37,979 bases of DNA from Succinivibrionaceae bacterium (GTDB lineage: Bacteria > Pseudomonadota > Gammaproteobacteria > Enterobacterales > Succinivibrionaceae). Below, one piece after another: positions 10,101 to 18,478 of this stretch. Where the stretch lies: NCBI GenBank assembly GCA_017480795.1, contig JAFURY010000031.1:1-37979 (forward strand), written 5' to 3'. The notes beneath the pieces were generated by a model that saw nothing but the letters and a program-made list of their open reading frames with translations, did no database searches and was not told where the DNA came from. A program made the translations under genes and the position numbers. Every line of letters begins with the position of its first letter. The first letter of the stretch is position 1.

Positions 10101-10135
10101 ACAAGAGCGGAAAGTTCAGCTTCCTGAAGCAGTAG
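7121..10135 (+). CDS. Secreted clostripain-family (C11) cysteine peptidase, large
   Basis: I start at ATG 7121 because GAGGA lies 10 bases upstream and the product then opens with a clean signal peptide (MRSFFALALLGIGLLCASAA, cleavage after AHA near residue 22). ATG 7037 would put about 28 residues in front of it. The peptidase C11 fold is visible in WVVMVYIGADNNLE (29-41), the histidine motif VAWDHGGG (H152), and the cysteine motif VMDMCLMGML (C200) followed by YVVASPPNAPGVGSDY. C11 enzymes cleave after arginine or lysine. At 1004 residues it is about twice the length of clostripain. The 550 or so residues after the catalytic half look beta-rich and match no domain I know, with two late segments starting LEGYWVSD and MMGRWKDS that resemble each other. 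It would act in the periplasm or outside the cell. It follows the GGDEF-EAL gene by 88 bases. Confidence 0.8.
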   Translation: MRSFFALALLGIGLLCASAAHAAKETDWVVMVYIGADNNLEMSAYVDMLEIESAKPDNAEVLVLIDRSRGNFQGWRNWYGARLYRMVRGRAIPDYKSFIGSSVNDLPADISSEVLSDIGEINSSDPRFLKDFIKYVASNYKGKRYALVAWDHGGGIHGMLEDDGTGAMHLMSNRQFSAAVAEGVQLLPRRKFDLMVMDMCLMGMLDFLYDVRNYADYVVASPPNAPGVGSDYRIMMDLLARRDLGVEDIGKGIVDANIDVYNNITDEAGSFSLYRSGAIEPVADALKELSGTLAAKARKDPFLLTRQIGLSAHFGGQLGYDDRQLGKGAVSSVDLLDFAARLEASDKAYGPYVARLKKALKDFVVYTNASRRNAVSTGVSLYLPAFRSNVADGYYETEFSKRSGIAHFLLNLYKHQEIGTSTEPSITNVEFGTAEPKKNSDLSDPKNFDIVPSTVIRPMARNVVRFDVNGENIMWVKFAEQETTNTPGRLRVNSYNLLLDALKPTRLKDEQLQNNINDVMPEFNNGTTTFLREVVAQRFVLTNGREIAPMSLIRDGLDLSQFAIRGLFNSPSVGQEIQATAVVDANTRILYQVLDSSGKSVSLAGDWYFRPEVRYEMLDQNGNQIAQTEYSQPVYGHGLSAPLYVLMSNLESGSKMLVSYTASTMDGKKAYAFTDMLTVENSKRQVDLIAGTYSRIGELAGRYAVGEYASYQRTGLDLVPLPQIMTLEMIEQFTPSLAKFKWDIDGKIGGEALMLMSPDRQGLTPPLLLVFNGEAGLQSELYGSFELFISGNGPDRSVFLVRLGTGERMGLFPLQNLTREALEGYWVSDRSRWHFSGDLVQGEMKEQKTGSSVKSEGRYVIRDNVIEIQGKQPGDSLKLYALMDRPNSRLVMIMPMEKPILFPMKRAVDADGRTLESVRKEMMGRWKDSKGEYYLEVAPIANTAYLRFRFSNAGKTAEAVVSVSGNRLLMSYAGGAKVKAEYVVDKSSLQLDFDKSGKFSFLKQ

Positions 10136-10475
10136 TCGGGAAATGGCGGACAGATCGCCTGATTTCCGCCCGCTGCGGTTTCGCCGCCGCCGTCAGCTTC
10201 GGCTGCAGGAAGATCAGGTGGCGAAACTCCGCGACTGGCGGCGGTGTCTTTCACGGCGGTCGCAGGTCCTCTTGCCCGGTGGCGGGCAGTCGGGGCAGAG
10301 GTGAGTCGGGTCGCAGGAGAATACGGCGCGGGCATTGCTGAATGAACCCGGCAGAAACGATTTCCGGTTGAGATTGACTCTTGTCCGGCTCTGATTCTCG
10401 CGCCGCCAGGCAGAGACGATTTCCGAACGAGTTCGTGTCGTCTCCGGGAATTTCAGCGTCTCATTTTTTATTCGC
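10136..10475. other. Structured gene-free interval after the C11 peptidase
   Basis: No coding frame convinces. The first 100 bases are rich in self-complementary segments. CAGC-TTCG-GCTG (10194-10205) would be a UUCG tetraloop hairpin. It sits inside an eight-pair stem formed by GTTTCGCC (10178-10185) and GGCGAAAC (10220-10227). Further right, GGCAGAAACGATTTCCG (10350-10366) recurs as GGCAGAGACGATTTCCG (10409-10425), 16 of 17 identical. Function unknown; part may be the peptidase gene's 3' untranslated region. Confidence 0.4.
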
Positions 10476-10501
10476 AAAAAAGGCGGGATAATCCCGCCTT
10501 T
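10476..10501 (-). terminator. Terminator of mrcA (works on both strands)
   Basis: AAAGGCGGGA (10479-10488) and TCCCGCCTTT (10492-10501) pair around loop TAA. Read on the minus strand the stem is followed by six T (complement of 10476-10481), 22 bases after the mrcA stop. On the plus strand it would be weaker. Confidence 0.9.
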
Positions 10502-10522
10502 CGCATTGTTCCGTGTTCGTTC

Positions 10523-13000
10523 CTAGAACAGATCGCTGGCTGTCGGAACCGTGTTTCCGGAGGACTCCGAGCCTGAGCTCTTGCCGGAGCCGTAGTTGAA
10601 GTAGCTGTTGCTGGCGCCGCCGGTGAAGGCCGAATGGTCGGCAGGATTGGTGCCGATTTCAAAGAATTCGTTCCTGCCGGCCGCTCCGTCACCCACGAAG
10701 AGTCCGGTGGCCCGGCTTACCTTGTGGGTTATTACGGTGTCAGGCTTGTACACCGGGTTTTCCGGGAAGTTCTTCATGTATGGAACCATGAAGTAGTTCC
10801 AGATCGGCTGGGCGGCGGTGGCGCCGGCCTCTCTGCCCAGACTTCTTGCGTGGTTGTCAAATCCTATCCACACGCTGGTGACCACGTCTCCGTTGAGACC
10901 GGTGAACCAGCAGTCCTTGGAGTTGTTGGTGGTTCCTGTTTTGCCGGAGAAATCCTTCCGGTTCGGCATGGCTTTGGCCGTTCTCCAGCCGGTGCCGTTG
11001 AAACCGCCGAGACCTCTGTCTGCGCCGCCGTAAATGCCGGTATGCATCATGTCGGAGATGAGAAAGGCGTTGGCATGCGATATTACCTGACGGGCGATAC
11101 GATGCCCGTGCCCGTCGGAGTAGGCCTGAGGATCCATCACGTGATCCTCGCAGGTGGTGCAGGCGATTACCGGATTCGCCTCGTAAAGCAGGTTGCCGCT
11201 GTCATCCTCGATGCGCTGAACGATGTACGGGTGGATGAGAAAGCCTCCGTTTGAAATTGCGGCGTAGCCGCGGGCCAGTTCCAGCGGAGTCATTTCAAGG
11301 GTGCCCAGGGCCAGAGGATCGTTCTGGTACATTTTCGGCACGCTGAAGCCCAGCTTTTCAAGGTGGGCCACCACGTTCTTCAGGCCGGTGCCTCTGAGCA
11401 GTCTTACCGCCACCACATTCTTTGATTTGGCCAGGGCCTCTCTCATGGTGATCGGGCCGTCGTAGACGTTCGGGGAATTCTTCGGATGCCACTTATGGCT
11501 TTTTCCCGATTCCCAGGAGCCGATAGGCACGTCCATGATTATGCTGGACGGGGTGTACCCGTGTTCGATGGCCGCCGAATAAATGAAAGGCTTGATGTTG
11601 GAGCCGGGCTGTCTTTTGGCCTGCTCGGCGCGGTTGAACTTGCTCTGAGCGAAACTGAAACCGCCCACCATGGCGCGGATGGCGCCGTTCTGCGGATCCA
11701 AAGACACCAGAGCCGACTGAACGGCCGGGATCTGGCCAAGCTGCAGCACGCCTTTGTCGTCGGTATAGACGTAGATCAGCTGTCCCGCCTTCGCCACTTC
11801 CTTGGCGCTGCGAGGAAGGCCGGTCACGCGGCGGTCGGTGAGAAAGCGGGCCGCCCACTTGATGCCCTCCCAGGTCACTACCCCGCGCATGTTGTTTTTC
11901 ATGGAGATTTCGATCTCCCGATCGGTCACCCGGGTCGCCACGGCGGGAATCAGACTGCTGATTTTCGGCAGACTCTTGAGGTGTTCCTGAATCTTTTCCT
12001 CGTCCCAGGGCTCTTCCTTGGGATTCCACAGCGTCTTGGCCGCGCCGCGGTAGCCGTGGCGGCGGTCGTATTCCATTATGCCCTTGAACACCGCATCGTC
12101 GGCCAGCTTCTGGACTTCGGAATTCACGGTGGTGTACACCTTTATGCCTTTGGTGGTGACCGCCTCTCCGAAGCGGTCGATGACGCGCTGGCGGGCCATT
12201 TCGGCTATGTAGTCGGAACGGAACTCTATCTCGGGCCCGTGGTAGGAGGAGATCAGCGGCTCGTCCACGGCCTGGTTGTATTCCTCCCTTGATATATAGC
12301 CGTACTGCAGCATTTTGGAAAGCACCAGGTTTCTTCTTTCCTTGCTCTTTTCAGGGTGGGATATCGGGTTGTATGAGGACGGCGCCTTAGGCAGTCCGGC
12401 CAGCGTCGCCATTTCCGCCAGTGTAAGCTCGCCGAGTTCTTTTCCGAAATACACCTTCGACGCCGCAACGACGCCGTAGGAGTTGTGGCCCAGAGCGATC
12501 TTGTTCAGATAGAGCTCCATGATCTGATCCTTGGTCAGCTCCCGCTCGATTTTCAGAGAGATGATGAGCTCCTTGATCTTTCTTTCAAAGGTTCTTTCCC
12601 GGGTAAGGAAAAAATTCTTTGCCACCTGCTGGGTGATGGTGCTGGCGCCCTGCTTTTTCTGATGGGTTTTGGCGTATTCCACCGCCGCGCGGATTATGCC
12701 CACCATGTCGAAGCCCGAATGCTCGTAGAATCGCTGATCCTCTATGGACACGAAGGCGTTTATGAGCATCTTGGGCACGTCTTGGATGGCTATGGGCTCG
12801 CGCTTGATCTGTCCGAACACGAACATGAGCTTGCCGTCGCTTGAATATATATGCATCGGCGTTTCGAATTCGACGTTTTTCAGTTCGTTGATGTCTGGAA
12901 GCTCGCTTTCCATTTTAAGAAAGAAAACGCAGCCTGCGGCTACCGCAAGAGAGATGCACAGCAGAAAGAACCAGATTGTGCGGCGAATGAAGGTGAACAT
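10523..13000 (-). CDS. mrcA: Penicillin-binding protein 1A, bifunctional peptidoglycan synthase
   Basis: Class A PBP that polymerises lipid II and cross-links the glycan strands in the periplasm. The frame is open to 13162, but I place the start at 13000 (825 residues). AGGA lies 6 bases before that ATG, the protein then starts with MFTFIRRTIWFFLLCISLAV as a membrane anchor, and the likely promoter lies inside the longer version. The glycosyltransferase domain (about 50-230) has SIEDQRFYEHSGFD (E87) and QGASTITQQVAKN. The transpeptidase domain has SNIK (S467-K470), SKN (526-528) and KTGT (687-690). The tail is rich in serine and glycine. It is divergent from pilM, as in many gammaproteobacteria. 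Confidence 0.95.
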   Translation of the reverse strand: MFTFIRRTIWFFLLCISLAVAAGCVFFLKMESELPDINELKNVEFETPMHIYSSDGKLMFVFGQIKREPIAIQDVPKMLINAFVSIEDQRFYEHSGFDMVGIIRAAVEYAKTHQKKQGASTITQQVAKNFFLTRERTFERKIKELIISLKIERELTKDQIMELYLNKIALGHNSYGVVAASKVYFGKELGELTLAEMATLAGLPKAPSSYNPISHPEKSKERRNLVLSKMLQYGYISREEYNQAVDEPLISSYHGPEIEFRSDYIAEMARQRVIDRFGEAVTTKGIKVYTTVNSEVQKLADDAVFKGIMEYDRRHGYRGAAKTLWNPKEEPWDEEKIQEHLKSLPKISSLIPAVATRVTDREIEISMKNNMRGVVTWEGIKWAARFLTDRRVTGLPRSAKEVAKAGQLIYVYTDDKGVLQLGQIPAVQSALVSLDPQNGAIRAMVGGFSFAQSKFNRAEQAKRQPGSNIKPFIYSAAIEHGYTPSSIIMDVPIGSWESGKSHKWHPKNSPNVYDGPITMREALAKSKNVVAVRLLRGTGLKNVVAHLEKLGFSVPKMYQNDPLALGTLEMTPLELARGYAAISNGGFLIHPYIVQRIEDDSGNLLYEANPVIACTTCEDHVMDPQAYSDGHGHRIARQVISHANAFLISDMMHTGIYGGADRGLGGFNGTGWRTAKAMPNRKDFSGKTGTTNNSKDCWFTGLNGDVVTSVWIGFDNHARSLGREAGATAAQPIWNYFMVPYMKNFPENPVYKPDTVITHKVSRATGLFVGDGAAGRNEFFEIGTNPADHSAFTGGASNSYFNYGSGKSSGSESSGNTVPTASDLF

Positions 13001-13080
13001 ACGAAATCCTGTAGAACTGTAAATCCGGCGGCGCGGCGAACGCGCTGTCTGACGGGCCGGCTCGGCGTGAATTAGAGTGC

Positions 13081-13109
13081 ATTTTAGCACAATTGCATAT
13101 TGCTCAAAA
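13081..13109 (-). promoter_or_regulatory. Promoter of mrcA with extended -10
   Basis: On the minus strand TAAAAT (13086-13081) is preceded by TGC, an extended -10. TTTTGA (13109-13104) lies 17 bases upstream as a partial -35. The predicted leader is about 75 bases to the ATG at 13000. Confidence 0.5.
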
Positions 13110-13308
13110 TATGTAGGATGCCTGTCACATTTTGCCACAGCGGGAATGACATAAAACCGCAATATCTTGTGGTATAAGACAAAAAATCGCCGTATTTCTG
13201 CGGCGTGAAGACTTCTTTGCGCCTGTTAAGAGGGGCTGGACGGGGTGGCGAGATGCTGATTTGTACTGTTTTGACTGTTTTTTGAACGTATTTGTAAGGT
13301 GGACTCTT

Positions 13309-13336
13309 TTGTCACCGTTTCAAAACTTCATATTTT
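13309..13336 (+). promoter_or_regulatory. Candidate promoter of pilMNOPQ
   Basis: TTGTCA (13309-13314) and TATTTT (13331-13336) are separated by 16 bases, giving a leader of about 105 bases. The -10 is a poor match and other AT-rich hexamers nearby, such as TATAGAAT before 13410, compete. Confidence 0.3.
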
Positions 13337-13449
13337 GTTATGCTCGTCAAAATAGCGAGGTTTCAACAATAGTTGTTTCTAGATCTTTTATTTTTAGAGT
13401 ATAGAATAAAACAATGTAAAATTTTTTCACTAACACCACGGATGCATTT

Positions 13450-14523
13450 ATGCTAAAACTAGTAAATAAAAATCAAGGCAACATGTATTCCATGATTGGA
13501 ATAGACTTTGGTAGCCAGTCTATTAAAGCCGTTGCAATAAAAGGCAGAAAAGGCAATTTCCAGATTGAACAATGTGCTGAGATACAGACTCCGAAGGGCG
13601 CGATAATGGATTACCAGATCCAGAATCAGGAAGCGGTTTCCAAGGCTGTCGGTCAGTTGTTGCGCAACATGGGTGTGAAAAACAGAGCGGTTGCCACATC
13701 TGTTTCGGGTTCCAACGTTATCAGCAAGGTTATTCCTGTTGACAACAGCATTGACTCAGACGAGGCTTTGCAGGATTTCATAAGCCGCGAGTCCGACTCC
13801 ATAATTCCGTTCGCTTCCGAAGAGGTGAGCCTGGATTACGAGATCATCGGACCGAACCTTGAGGATCCGCAGAAGAATGATGTTCTTATCAGCGCTACCA
13901 AGACTCAGAACATCAGAGATCGCGCGACCATCCTTGCAGAGTGCGGCTGCGACGTCAAGGTCATAGACCTGTCGGTGCATGCCATGGGCAGAGCTGCTTC
14001 GGCTTTGGTTCCCGAGCTGGCCGGCACCGAGTCCCGGGTATGCGCCCTGGTGGACATCGGCGCGGTCACGATGACCTTCGGCATTATGGTGAACGGTGAA
14101 ATTGTTTACTCTCGTCTGCAGAGCTTCGGCGGCGACAACTATACCCAGTCGATAGCTCACTTCTACAATGTTCCTTATGAGGAAGCGGAGAAAATGAAGG
14201 TTCAGGAGCGTCTGCCGGCTGATGCGAAGCACGATGTCGAGCCTCAGCACTTCTCCATGCTGTGCAATCAGATCAAACGCAATTTGCAGCTGTACGCATC
14301 GGCATCCAACAACACCAAAGTCGACCTGGTGGTACTGACCGGCGGCGGAAGTCTTATTCCTAACCTGGCAGACTATCTTTCCAACCAGATCAAGAAGGAA
14401 GTAAGACATCCTGATCCGCTGGACACCTCTCCGACTTTGAAAACAGAGGTTCTGAAGCACGGAGCCAAGTACATGACGGCATTAGGTCTCGCATTAAGGA
14501 GCTTTGAACCATGTCAAATATAA
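13450..14523 (+). CDS. pilM: Type IV pilus assembly protein PilM
   Basis: PilM is an actin-like ATPase-fold protein on the cytoplasmic face of the inner membrane that binds the N-terminal tail of PilN. The 357 residues show the fold's nucleotide-binding signatures: GIDFGSQSIKAVAIKG near the N terminus, CALVDIGAVTMTFGI in the middle and VVLTGGGSLIPNLADYL near the C terminus. I keep ATG 13450 because PilM proteins typically begin with a short MLxLxxK leader (here MLKLVNKNQ). The Shine-Dalgarno is weak, and ATG 13483 behind AAGG is an alternative. It is first in pilMNOPQ and overlaps pilN by 13 bases. Confidence 0.93.
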   Translation: MLKLVNKNQGNMYSMIGIDFGSQSIKAVAIKGRKGNFQIEQCAEIQTPKGAIMDYQIQNQEAVSKAVGQLLRNMGVKNRAVATSVSGSNVISKVIPVDNSIDSDEALQDFISRESDSIIPFASEEVSLDYEIIGPNLEDPQKNDVLISATKTQNIRDRATILAECGCDVKVIDLSVHAMGRAASALVPELAGTESRVCALVDIGAVTMTFGIMVNGEIVYSRLQSFGGDNYTQSIAHFYNVPYEEAEKMKVQERLPADAKHDVEPQHFSMLCNQIKRNLQLYASASNNTKVDLVVLTGGGSLIPNLADYLSNQIKKEVRHPDPLDTSPTLKTEVLKHGAKYMTALGLALRSFEPCQI

Positions 14524-15128
14524 ACCTGTTACCATGGCGTGAGGAACTGAAGTCTCGCAGAGACAGAAGTTTTTACACCACTCTTATCGTAATTGCGGTT
14601 ATTGCCGCGCTCATCGGATGCGCCGGATACTTCTTCGTTCAGCATCAGATTGAAATGCAGAACGAAAGAAACAAGTTCCTTGAGGCCGAGATCAAAAAGC
14701 TGGACGATAAAATCAGCAAGATCAGCACTCTCAAGGCCGATATCCAGAGCATGCTCCAGCGTATGGACACCATCAACCGTCTGCAGGAGTCCCGCAACCA
14801 GACCGTGCACCTGCTCAACGATCTGCCAAGCTTCGTAAGCAGCGGCATCTATCTTGACAAGGTCGCCTTCAAGGACGGACGCGTGAACGTCACCGGCGCC
14901 ACCGAAGCCCACCTGCGCGTTGTTTCCATGATCAGAGCGATTGAGGCCAGCCCTTGGCTCAAGAACCCTGTGATCAAGGATATCGTGTCCAAGAAGAACT
15001 CAAACAGCGTTGTTGCGGCCGCAGCAGCCAAGTTTGGTCTGAATCTCAACAACTTCGATTTGTCCTTCTCAGTGCCTTACTCAAAAGAGCAGACTGATGT
15101 AAGCGTAAAGAACAGAGGTAGAAGATAA
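14511..15128 (+). CDS. pilN: Type IV pilus assembly protein PilN
   Basis: PilN is a bitopic inner-membrane protein that links PilM in the cytoplasm to PilO in the periplasm. The 205 residues start with the PilM-binding motif MSNINLLPWRE, the hallmark of the family. One membrane helix follows (about 24-45, TLIVIAVIAALIGCAGYFFV), then a coiled-coil stretch (about 48-85) and a compact periplasmic domain with IYLDKVAFKDGRVNVTG. The start lies inside the end of pilM and the stop overlaps the pilO start (TAATG), which points to translational coupling. Confidence 0.93.
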   Translation: MSNINLLPWREELKSRRDRSFYTTLIVIAVIAALIGCAGYFFVQHQIEMQNERNKFLEAEIKKLDDKISKISTLKADIQSMLQRMDTINRLQESRNQTVHLLNDLPSFVSSGIYLDKVAFKDGRVNVTGATEAHLRVVSMIRAIEASPWLKNPVIKDIVSKKNSNSVVAAAAAKFGLNLNNFDLSFSVPYSKEQTDVSVKNRGRR

Positions 15129-15757
15129 TGGCTGCTAGCATCGATTTCAACAATCTTAATTTCCACAACCCGGGCTCCTTGCCGCTACCGGTCAAGCTGC
15201 TGATGATGGTTGTAGTGTTCATCCTGATACTGCTTGTGGCAGCTTACTTCATCGCCTATACCGACGACTCGCTGATGGATCAGCTGGACTCCGCGCAACA
15301 GAAGGAGGAGCAGCTTAAGAAGGAATTTTCCGAAAAGGCTCAGCGCGCCAACAACATCGAGGCTTACGAGGAGCAGAAGAGAAAACTTCAGTCCATGATC
15401 CAGGATCAGCTGAAAATGCTCCCTAACAGCAACGAGGTTGCCCAGCTTCTCAGCGATATCAGCAAGACAGCCACCGACAACGGCCTGAAGATCGAAAAGA
15501 TTGAATGGGCGCCCGAGGTAAGACGCGAAATGTACACCGAGCTGCCAATGAACATCGTCATTGTGGGCGATTACGACAAAATCGGCAACTTCACCGCTGA
15601 TGTCGCCAATCTGAACCGTATCGTGGTTATTGAGGAATTCATTATTGACCATTACAGCAATAATTCCGAAAACCTCAAGATGACCATGGTTGCCAAGACC
15701 TACCGTTACAACTCTGATAACGGCAAGCCGGCAGCTCCAAAAGGAGGTAGGAAATAA
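15128..15757 (+). CDS. pilO: Type IV pilus assembly protein PilO
   Basis: PilO is the partner of PilN in the inner-membrane alignment subcomplex. The 209-residue product has a short cytoplasmic N terminus (IDFNNLNFHNPGSLPLPVK, typical of PilO), one membrane helix (about 22-42, LLMMVVVFILILLVAAYFI), a long coiled coil rich in Glu, Lys and Gln (about 50-95) and a C-terminal ferredoxin-like domain with LPMNIVIVGDYDKIGNFTAD. Its start codon overlaps the pilN stop, and its stop overlaps the pilP start in the same TAATG arrangement. Confidence 0.92.
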   Translation: MAASIDFNNLNFHNPGSLPLPVKLLMMVVVFILILLVAAYFIAYTDDSLMDQLDSAQQKEEQLKKEFSEKAQRANNIEAYEEQKRKLQSMIQDQLKMLPNSNEVAQLLSDISKTATDNGLKIEKIEWAPEVRREMYTELPMNIVIVGDYDKIGNFTADVANLNRIVVIEEFIIDHYSNNSENLKMTMVAKTYRYNSDNGKPAAPKGGRK

Positions 15758-16320
15758 TGAACAGCAAGTTAATTCCGGCAGTTCTGCTGTCCGTGTCAGC
15801 AATGTTACTGGTAGGCTGCGAAGCAGTGGACCACAATCTTCAGGAATATGTAAGGAACAGTCTCAATCAGCCGACCCAGCCGCCTGAGCCTCTTCCTGAG
15901 CCTGTGAAGTTTGAGGCTATGCCTTTCGAACCTCAGACCGACCGTTCGCCTTTCTCGCTGCCAAAGCCTGAGAACATCGTGGTTGTGCAGTCCAGCAAGA
16001 AGAGTTCCGACTGTCTCCAGCCTGATCTTTCACGTCCGAAGGATCTTCTCGAACAGTTCTCTCTGGACAATCTTTCCATGAGAGGCACCTTCAGAGACGC
16101 TGCAGGCAAACTTTGGGCACTTATCAACACAGGTTCAAGCGGAAGTATCGAGCATCAGAAGGTTACGGTCGGCAATTACATCGGCCTGAACCACGGCAAG
16201 ATCACTGCGATATCGCCTAACGCCATTGAAGTCGAAGAATACATTGGCAAGGGCGATGGTTGCTATGAGTTGAAACCAACACAGCTCGAACTTTCAGTTT
16301 CAAGTAGTTACGATAAATAG
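15757..16320 (+). CDS. pilP: Type IV pilus assembly lipoprotein PilP
   Basis: PilP is an inner-membrane lipoprotein that bridges the PilN/PilO complex to the secretin PilQ. The 187 residues begin with a lipoprotein signal ending in the lipobox LVGC (Cys at about 22). A proline-rich linker follows (PTQPPEPLPEPVKFEAMPFE), then the small beta domain with FSLDNLSMRGTF and GSIEHQKVTVGNYIGLNHGK, both typical of PilP. AGGAGG lies just before the start. It ends in two consecutive TAG codons (16318-16323). pilQ begins 15 bases on. Confidence 0.93.
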   Translation: MNSKLIPAVLLSVSAMLLVGCEAVDHNLQEYVRNSLNQPTQPPEPLPEPVKFEAMPFEPQTDRSPFSLPKPENIVVVQSSKKSSDCLQPDLSRPKDLLEQFSLDNLSMRGTFRDAAGKLWALINTGSSGSIEHQKVTVGNYIGLNHGKITAISPNAIEVEEYIGKGDGCYELKPTQLELSVSSSYDK

Positions 16321-16335
16321 TAGGCAGGAAATATT

Positions 16336-18441
16336 ATGAATTTACGTAGAACAAACATTGGTCTATTAGTGGGATTAGCAACTCTGGCTGGTGCAACACT
16401 GCCTGCTGATGCTGCGAAACTTCAGAACGTGAAGATCAACACCTTGCGCGCCGGTCAGACCGCCATCGAATTTCAGTTCGACGGCCAGGTGCCTTCGTAC
16501 ACTGACGTGCTGAAGTATCGTCCTAACTACCTTCTCCTCAACGTTTCAGACTCCGAGAACGGTCTTGATCACAACAACGTGCCGATCAACCGCGGCGCCG
16601 TAAGAGACGTCACCATGGTGAACTCAGGCGGAAATCTGCAGATGAGAGTCGGCCTGAACGATCTTGTTCCTTACAAGGTATCCCAGAACGGCAATTCCCT
16701 GATTGTGAACCTTGGCCAGAACGGCGAGACGATGGCCGCCCGCGCCAATGCCGGCTCCTCCTCGGCAGCCGCCATCAACACCATCAACAATGTCGACTTC
16801 AAGAAGGCTGACGGCACCAACGGCAAACTGGTGATTTCTCTTGACAACAACTCCACCGCCGTGGATGTTTCCCCTCGCGGAAACTCTGTACAGCTGCGCT
16901 TCAACGCCACCGCGGTCAGCGCCGACCAGCTTCAGACCTACGACGTTAGCGATTTCGGAACCGTTGTCAAAGCCATATCCGTTTCCAAGCGTGGCGGCAT
17001 GGCTGTGGTCGATATCGCCTGCAACTCCATGGTTGACGTGAAGCATGACCAGAAGGGCAACAACCTTGAGGTCCTCATCAGCAAAAAGAAGGAAGCCAAG
17101 CAGGAACTTCCTAAGTACAACGGCAAGCCTATCTCCCTGAACTTCCAGGATGTGCCTGTCAGAACCGTGCTCCAGCTGATTGCCGATTTCAACAACTTCA
17201 ACCTGGTCACCACCGACACGGTGAAAGGCAATATCACCATCCGTCTGGACAGCGTGCCTTGGGAGCAGGCTCTTGAAACCATTCTGAGAGTGAAGGGTCT
17301 GGACAAGCGTCTTGACGGCAACATCCTCCTGGTGGCTCAGGCCAAGGAACTGGCTGATCTTGAACAGCAGAAGCTTGAAGGCAAAAAGAAGGTCGAAGAG
17401 CTTGCTCCGCTGGTAACCGAGTATGTTCAGGTCAATTACGCCAAGGCCGCCGACATCGCCGCGCTTTTGGGAAGCTCCAACAAGACCACCGAGACCACCA
17501 ACAGCAACTCCATTCTCTCGGCAAGAGGTTCCGTATCCATTGACGCCAGAACCAACACTCTGATCGTCAAGGACACCAGCGAGACCATCGAAAAGATCCT
17601 TGATTTGGTGAAGAAGCTGGACATCCCTGTCAAGCAGGTGTCCATCGAGGCCCGTATCGTAACCGTCGACGAGAATGTTACCGACGAGCTGGGCGTGAAC
17701 TGGTCCTTCAGCAAGCTGAACAACAATTCTCCTCAGCAGGCTATTCCGATGGCTGCCAGCACCAGACTCGATCCGTATGGCGTCTTCAGCGGCGATGCCT
17801 CATCCGACGGCACATCCTATCCGATTGCCTATGACTCGGTTAATCACGGCCACTTCATGAGCCAGACCGCCTTCCAGACCGCGACTCAGGGCTTCGGCGT
17901 GTCCATCGGCAAGATCTGGGACAATGTGCTGGTGGATATGTACCTCTCGGCTCTTGAGACCGAAACCAAGGCCGAGGTTATCGCAAGCCCTCGCGTAACC
18001 ACCGCTAACCAGAAGCAGGCCCTCATCGAGCAAGGTACCATGTTCCCTACCGAGGTATCCACCTCCTCCGGCGCTACTTCCGTAGAATGGCAGAAGGCTA
18101 CTCTGAGTCTGCAGGTTACCCCTCAGATCACTCCTGACAACCGTATCATCCTTGATCTGAAGGTAACTCAGGATACTCTGGGCGACACCGTTGCCACCGG
18201 CACCGGCTCCGCCACCTCCATCAACACCCAGCAGGTTACCACCCAGGTGCTGGTAGAGAATGGCGAAACCATTGTTCTCGGCGGTATTTACCAGCAGAGC
18301 ATCACCAAGACCGTGTCCAAGGTGCCGCTTCTTGGCGATATTCCGTTCCTCGGCGCTCTGTTCAGATACACCAACGACAAGAATGTTAAGCGAGAGCTTC
18401 TGATTTTCGTAACTCCGAAGATCATTGTTGACAAGCAGTAA
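16336..18441 (+). CDS. pilQ: Type IV pilus secretin PilQ
   Basis: PilQ forms the outer-membrane channel through which the pilus passes. The 701-residue protein has a signal peptide (about 1-26, ending in PADAA) and AMIN-type domains in the first 250 residues, which bind peptidoglycan. An STN/N0 domain follows (ISLNFQDVPVRTVLQLIADF and onward, about 255-335), then an N1 domain (TEYVQVNYAKAADIAALL). The secretin core ends in VPLLGDIPFLGALFRYT and LLIFVTPKII, the family's C-terminal signature. It has one AMIN-containing N region and one N1 domain, a compact form. A strong terminator follows the stop. Confidence 0.95.
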   Translation: MNLRRTNIGLLVGLATLAGATLPADAAKLQNVKINTLRAGQTAIEFQFDGQVPSYTDVLKYRPNYLLLNVSDSENGLDHNNVPINRGAVRDVTMVNSGGNLQMRVGLNDLVPYKVSQNGNSLIVNLGQNGETMAARANAGSSSAAAINTINNVDFKKADGTNGKLVISLDNNSTAVDVSPRGNSVQLRFNATAVSADQLQTYDVSDFGTVVKAISVSKRGGMAVVDIACNSMVDVKHDQKGNNLEVLISKKKEAKQELPKYNGKPISLNFQDVPVRTVLQLIADFNNFNLVTTDTVKGNITIRLDSVPWEQALETILRVKGLDKRLDGNILLVAQAKELADLEQQKLEGKKKVEELAPLVTEYVQVNYAKAADIAALLGSSNKTTETTNSNSILSARGSVSIDARTNTLIVKDTSETIEKILDLVKKLDIPVKQVSIEARIVTVDENVTDELGVNWSFSKLNNNSPQQAIPMAASTRLDPYGVFSGDASSDGTSYPIAYDSVNHGHFMSQTAFQTATQGFGVSIGKIWDNVLVDMYLSALETETKAEVIASPRVTTANQKQALIEQGTMFPTEVSTSSGATSVEWQKATLSLQVTPQITPDNRIILDLKVTQDTLGDTVATGTGSATSINTQQVTTQVLVENGETIVLGGIYQQSITKTVSKVPLLGDIPFLGALFRYTNDKNVKRELLIFVTPKIIVDKQ

Positions 18442-18478
18442 CATTCCTCAAAGAACAGAAATCTAACTTTTCGCAATG

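Larger units (their letters stand above)
13001..13449. other. Divergent control region between mrcA and pilM
   Basis: This 449-base gene-free stretch becomes strongly AT-rich towards pilM. It holds a good promoter for mrcA (13081-13109, minus) and a weaker candidate for pilM (13309-13336, plus). The 13190-13205 part contains a small inverted repeat (CGCCG...CGGCG). I see no operator that I can name. Confidence 0.5.

Noticed and set aside
13001..13162. 54-codon N-terminal extension of mrcA
   Set aside because: It lacks a ribosome site, is unlike PBP1A, and would contain the mrcA promoter. ATG 13000 has AGGA upstream and gives a normal membrane anchor.
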